DNA of 64,000 bases, taken from NCBI GenBank assembly GCA_964017185.1, contig OZ024875.1, positions 24,747,456-24,811,455 of the forward strand, read 5' to 3'. A program made the position numbers and the translations under genes. Origin of the DNA: Rugalucina vietnamica (taxonomy: Eukaryota; Mollusca; Bivalvia; Lucinida; Lucinidae). The notes under the pieces were generated by a model. That model saw nothing but the letters and a program-made list of their open reading frames with translations. It made no database searches and was not told where the DNA came from. Below, piece after piece: positions 61,002-64,000 of this stretch; the stretch's first letter is position 1; each line of letters starts with the position of its first letter.

Positions 61002-61524
61002 TAGCTCATCTGAGCCGAAGGCTCACAGGTGAGCTTATAGGATAGTTAGGCACCCGGCGTCCGTCCGTCGTCGTGGTCGTCCACCATTTTCAAAGATCTT
61101 CTCTGAAACCGCTTGGCCAATCAAAGCCAAATTTTATATGAAGCATCTATAGGAAGGAGGAACCAATGTGTATATAAGAAATCTAGGTCACATGACCAAG
61201 ATGGCCACCATGCCCATACATGGTAAAAACCCTTCAAAAATCTTCTTCTCCAGAACCAGTGGACCGATTTCAATGAAACTTGGCATGAAGCATCGATGGC
61301 TCAAGCACTTCAATGTGTATATAAATCATGGCCCTGTGATGACCTTGACCTATTTTACAGCAAGGTCAACATAGGTCGCCCATGCATTTGAATGGGGAAA
61401 ACTTTTAAAATGTCATTTTAAGTGAAAATCTTGCAGGAAATGGGCAGTAGGACTGAATATTAATGATTCTGAAAAAATCTGCACCCCAGGGGCTCATATG
61501 CCCCCACCCCGGGGCAATATACAT
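61002..61524 (+). mobile_element. TCE-15, 3'-truncated
   Basis: TAGCTCATCTGAGCCGAAGG 5' end, GGCGTCCGTCCGTCGTCG, one unit, then a break after GGGGCAATATACATGAATG. Confidence 0.75.
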
Positions 61525-61878
61525 GAATGTCAAAAAGTGAGGAAAAGCAAGGGGAAAACTATATCCATTGTAAGGTATTGCATATGCTATAAGACCTATC
61601 TTGTATCCCTGCGACAAATTCTCAAGACTGTTTGGGTTGTCAGAGGGACCACCTTAATGTCATAAAATATTGTCCTCAGCAATAAAACATTTGCATGATG
61701 TATAATTACATAATTTCCACACCCACCTTTCATGCGATTCTGAATAATAGGATGTACTTACAATAACTACTCATATCCCACCAAAAGAATGATCTAGAAT
61801 ATTATAATTGGTCTGATAGTGATGTATGAATTAACAAGATAACCTAGATACCTAATATTCAATATTCATGAAAATTAA
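61525..61878. other. no feature recognised
   Basis: Short unique segment. Confidence 0.3.
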
Positions 61879-61879
61879 C

Positions 61880-61923
<44 letters not shown>

Positions 61924-61933
61924 AAAAAAAACA
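61879..61933. repeat. (AAT)n microsatellite and poly-A
   Basis: About ten AAT repeats then an A-run with two C interruptions. Confidence 0.95.
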
Positions 61934-61959
61934 ACATAAAAATGGAGATAAAATGTGGA

Positions 61960-62870
61960 AAACAGTAGGGGGTATAAGGACAAAATCGCCCGTACCAGAG
62001 CTGTTAATCAACCCAGGATGCTGAAAGAGTATCAAATGAATGCTATGGCAATGTAATATGGTCCTGAAGTATGATACAAGAGTAATTGGATTTTCAATTT
62101 CTTGAATTTTGTTAATGAAAAAAGTTAAATAGGTAAATCTACTAAACGACTTGTATCTTGGCAAGTGCTGAAAATGGCATCAAATTGTGTCAAGGGGAAT
62201 ATTATCCTGTACTACAATCTATGACTCACTTGGCTCTCAGTTTTAAGAATATTAACAAAACCTTTTCAATTTAGAGAAAAAATACAGAACAATTAAGGGG
62301 GAATACGTAGAAAACCGCACGTATCTTGGCTACTGAAAGTTCTAGAGAGCTATAATTGGCATCAAATAATTGCTAGGACAATGTTCTATAACCATATAAC
62401 CATAGGACAATGTTCTGTAACCATGTAATCAATGACAATGTTCTGTTACCATATAATCAACTATTTTTGTTGTATGGATATTACTGAGATCTCCATAAAT
62501 AAGAGAAAAATCAATGAAAAATGAACGGGTACACCAAACAATATCGCTCATATCTCAGTTGCCAATGTCCTTAGCGTGCTGAAAATGGTACCAATTGAAT
62601 GCTAGCAGAATGCACTACTGCCATGTAGTCCGATAGCTTAACGCATGTTATTAAATTTTCTGAACGTTACATATACATGTAGTTTCGAAAAATTGTATTA
62701 ATAACAGAAAATTGAAGACTGTGCTTCACCAAAATTTATTAAATCATGCTTGCCAGATAGCATAATTTATATATCTGAGCACAAGCCAATAAAACATTGT
62801 CCTAGTAATAAATTGATGCCATTTTGAGTTTCTATGATTATTGGCAGCTGAGATATACACGATTTTGTTG
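61960..62870. repeat. degenerate ~190-bp tandem repeat
   Basis: Blocks of the form TATCTTGGC...GCTGAAAATGGCATCAAAT...ACAATGTTCTRTAACCATRTA occur near 61,985, 62,155, 62,330 and 62,550. A 27-30-bp sub-repeat (GACAATGTTCTGTAACCAT) is tripled at 62,378-62,460. An inverted-looking piece lies at 62,795-62,860. Confidence 0.5.
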
Positions 62871-63455
62871 GTGTACAGCATGCCCTCTCCAATATTCAGC
62901 TGAGGGTACATGTACCCTTTGTGTCCCCATTTTGGGGGTACAGGCCAAAATTTGAGGGTACACCATATTTTTGAACTGAAAACTCACATTGTGCATTAAT
63001 ATGAGATCCAGCCTTTTTTCCGAGTTGTCCAATGAATGCTGATGTTTTCAGTAAAACAGATATTTGTATGTCTTTGTGGTTAAGTTTTTTCTCCAAAAGC
63101 TAATACTTGCATTTCTATTTTTAGCAAAAAGAAAGACAAAAATCCACATTTCAAACAACACAAAATATTTAGAATGCTGCTTCCTCTTGTAAAAAGTTTT
63201 TTGCTCAATGAGCTAATATATGGAAATTATCTAAGTTTGATATTTAAACTACTATTGCATCTAAATGCAGCAATCACGCTTATTATAATGCAGGCATAGT
63301 GGGTGGGATACGGTTAACAGAGATCGTAAGTTGCGTCAGATTTTAGGGCGCCCATTAGCTTTTAATTGCAGAAGCAATCAATTGTTTGCATAGAAATAAT
63401 AAAAAATAAAACTTTAACAAGTGTTCTTCAACTTTACATACAATAAAACAAATCT
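62871..63455. other. no feature recognised
   Basis: AT-rich unique sequence. Confidence 0.3.
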
Positions 63456-63459
63456 AACA

Positions 63460-63690
63460 GGTCATGCATAATTGAGCCGCATCGTGAGAAAACCGGATTT
63501 TTGCCTATGCGAAAACAAAGGCGCAGATCAGCTTCGCGGTAACCGCGAAGCTGATCAGCGCCTTTGTTTTCGCTACTCGGATAGTACAATTCCTCTTCTA
63601 CTTAAATCCGAAATTTCAAGCTTCTAGCTCTTTTCTGAGCTTGTACAGGCCGGTTTGTGTCGGACCTGGTCGGAAACCCCGAAGACCTGT
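63460..63690. repeat. dispersed repeat with perfect-type hairpin
   Basis: Third copy of the repeat seen near 11,340-11,560 and 59,550/60,550. Here it has a hairpin at about 63,514-63,573 (CAGATCAGCTTCGCGGT against ACCGCGAAGCTGATCAG, flanked by mirrored AAAACAAAGGCGC and GCGCCTTTGTTTT). Confidence 0.75.
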
Positions 63691-64000
63691 TTTCTCGCGT
63701 CGCGGCTCAATTTAAAGAAATAGGCTAAGGAATCAGACATCATTTTCTCCCAGTTTCGAAACTGAAAGTACAGTTCAGATTGCGCAAGCCTAAGGAATTT
63801 CTAACACGAAAATCTATTGGCTGAAATTCTTGGCTGACCAATCAAAATTGTAAATCTTAATTTAGGACACAAAAATGGAAAATTTTCAGCTTTATTTAGA
63901 CTTCTTTGAAAAGCCGCTCGCACAGGTATTTTAATTTCTATGTGCATCATTTCTTTGTATACGTTTTTGCTCGTAAGCGGCAGGTATTTTGTGCGTGCAG
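63691..64000. other. no feature recognised
   Basis: Unique sequence to the window edge. Confidence 0.3.

Overview
This is eukaryotic, almost certainly animal, non-coding DNA. It is AT-rich, has no dense gene array, and its longest continuous open frames fall on repeats. The repeat mix (tRNA-derived SINEs with a bivalve-type 3' tail, a family of tandem-core elements with TAGCTCACCTGAGCC ends, hAT/mariner/Kolobok-like MITEs, CR1-like LINE debris) is what I associate with bivalve mollusc genomes; that assignment is from memory of the families and is moderate confidence. I see no complete, confidently functional protein gene. Coding traces are a frameshifted PC4-like segment plus an unidentified 128-codon ORF (minus strand, 0.8-1.8 kb), an unidentified 93-codon ORF with a promoter-like upstream (19.2-19.5 kb), a LINE reverse-transcriptase C-terminus (17.55-17.75 kb) and a dead mariner transposase (21.6 kb).

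Layout. 0-2.4 kb: gene debris and a CRE/TATA promoter-like block. 2,463-34,287: the main structural feature, two inverted arms about 5 kb long that face each other across roughly 22 kb. Each arm has a ~1 kb unique outer part followed by a ~178-bp AT-rich satellite, and the outer tips (CACGGGGACCC) are flanked on both sides by AATAA, as a target-site duplication would be. The interior (11.1-29.1 kb) holds nested mobile elements, SINEs and small tandem repeats. 34.3-36.6 kb: mostly unique DNA with a dense AP-1/CRE motif cluster. 36.6-41.1 kb: hAT-like relic, then a three-level nest (tandem-core element > mariner-like element > tandem-core element). 42.6-46.7 kb: a long tandem-core element split by a 1-kb fold-back element. 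47.3-54.2 kb: a ~42-bp minisatellite broken by a hAT-like MITE and a tandem-core element, and 4 kb of featureless AT-rich DNA. 54.2-59.5 kb: one tandem-core element containing another in reverse orientation, which itself contains a SINE and an 828-bp almost perfect palindrome. 59.5-64 kb: Kolobok-like MITE, two truncated tandem-core elements, a degenerate tandem repeat and a dispersed hairpin repeat.

The dominant family, called TCE (tandem-core element) below, starts T|TAGCTCACCTGAGCC, ends TCAGGTGAGCG-n-AGGACCATTGGTCCTCTKG|T, and carries GCTCACCTGA subterminal inverted repeats, a 3'-terminal hairpin and a core of ~450-bp or ~150-bp tandem units. This matches the architecture of Helentron-associated (HINE/pearl-like) non-autonomous elements. 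About 15 full or partial copies occur here, and several insertions have identifiable empty sites inside the same window, so nesting order can be read directly. Nearly every ~450-bp core unit carries TCACATGA (M-box) next to AAGATGGCCGCC (YY1-like) and TGACCTTGACCT (nuclear-receptor half sites), about 30 times across the window.
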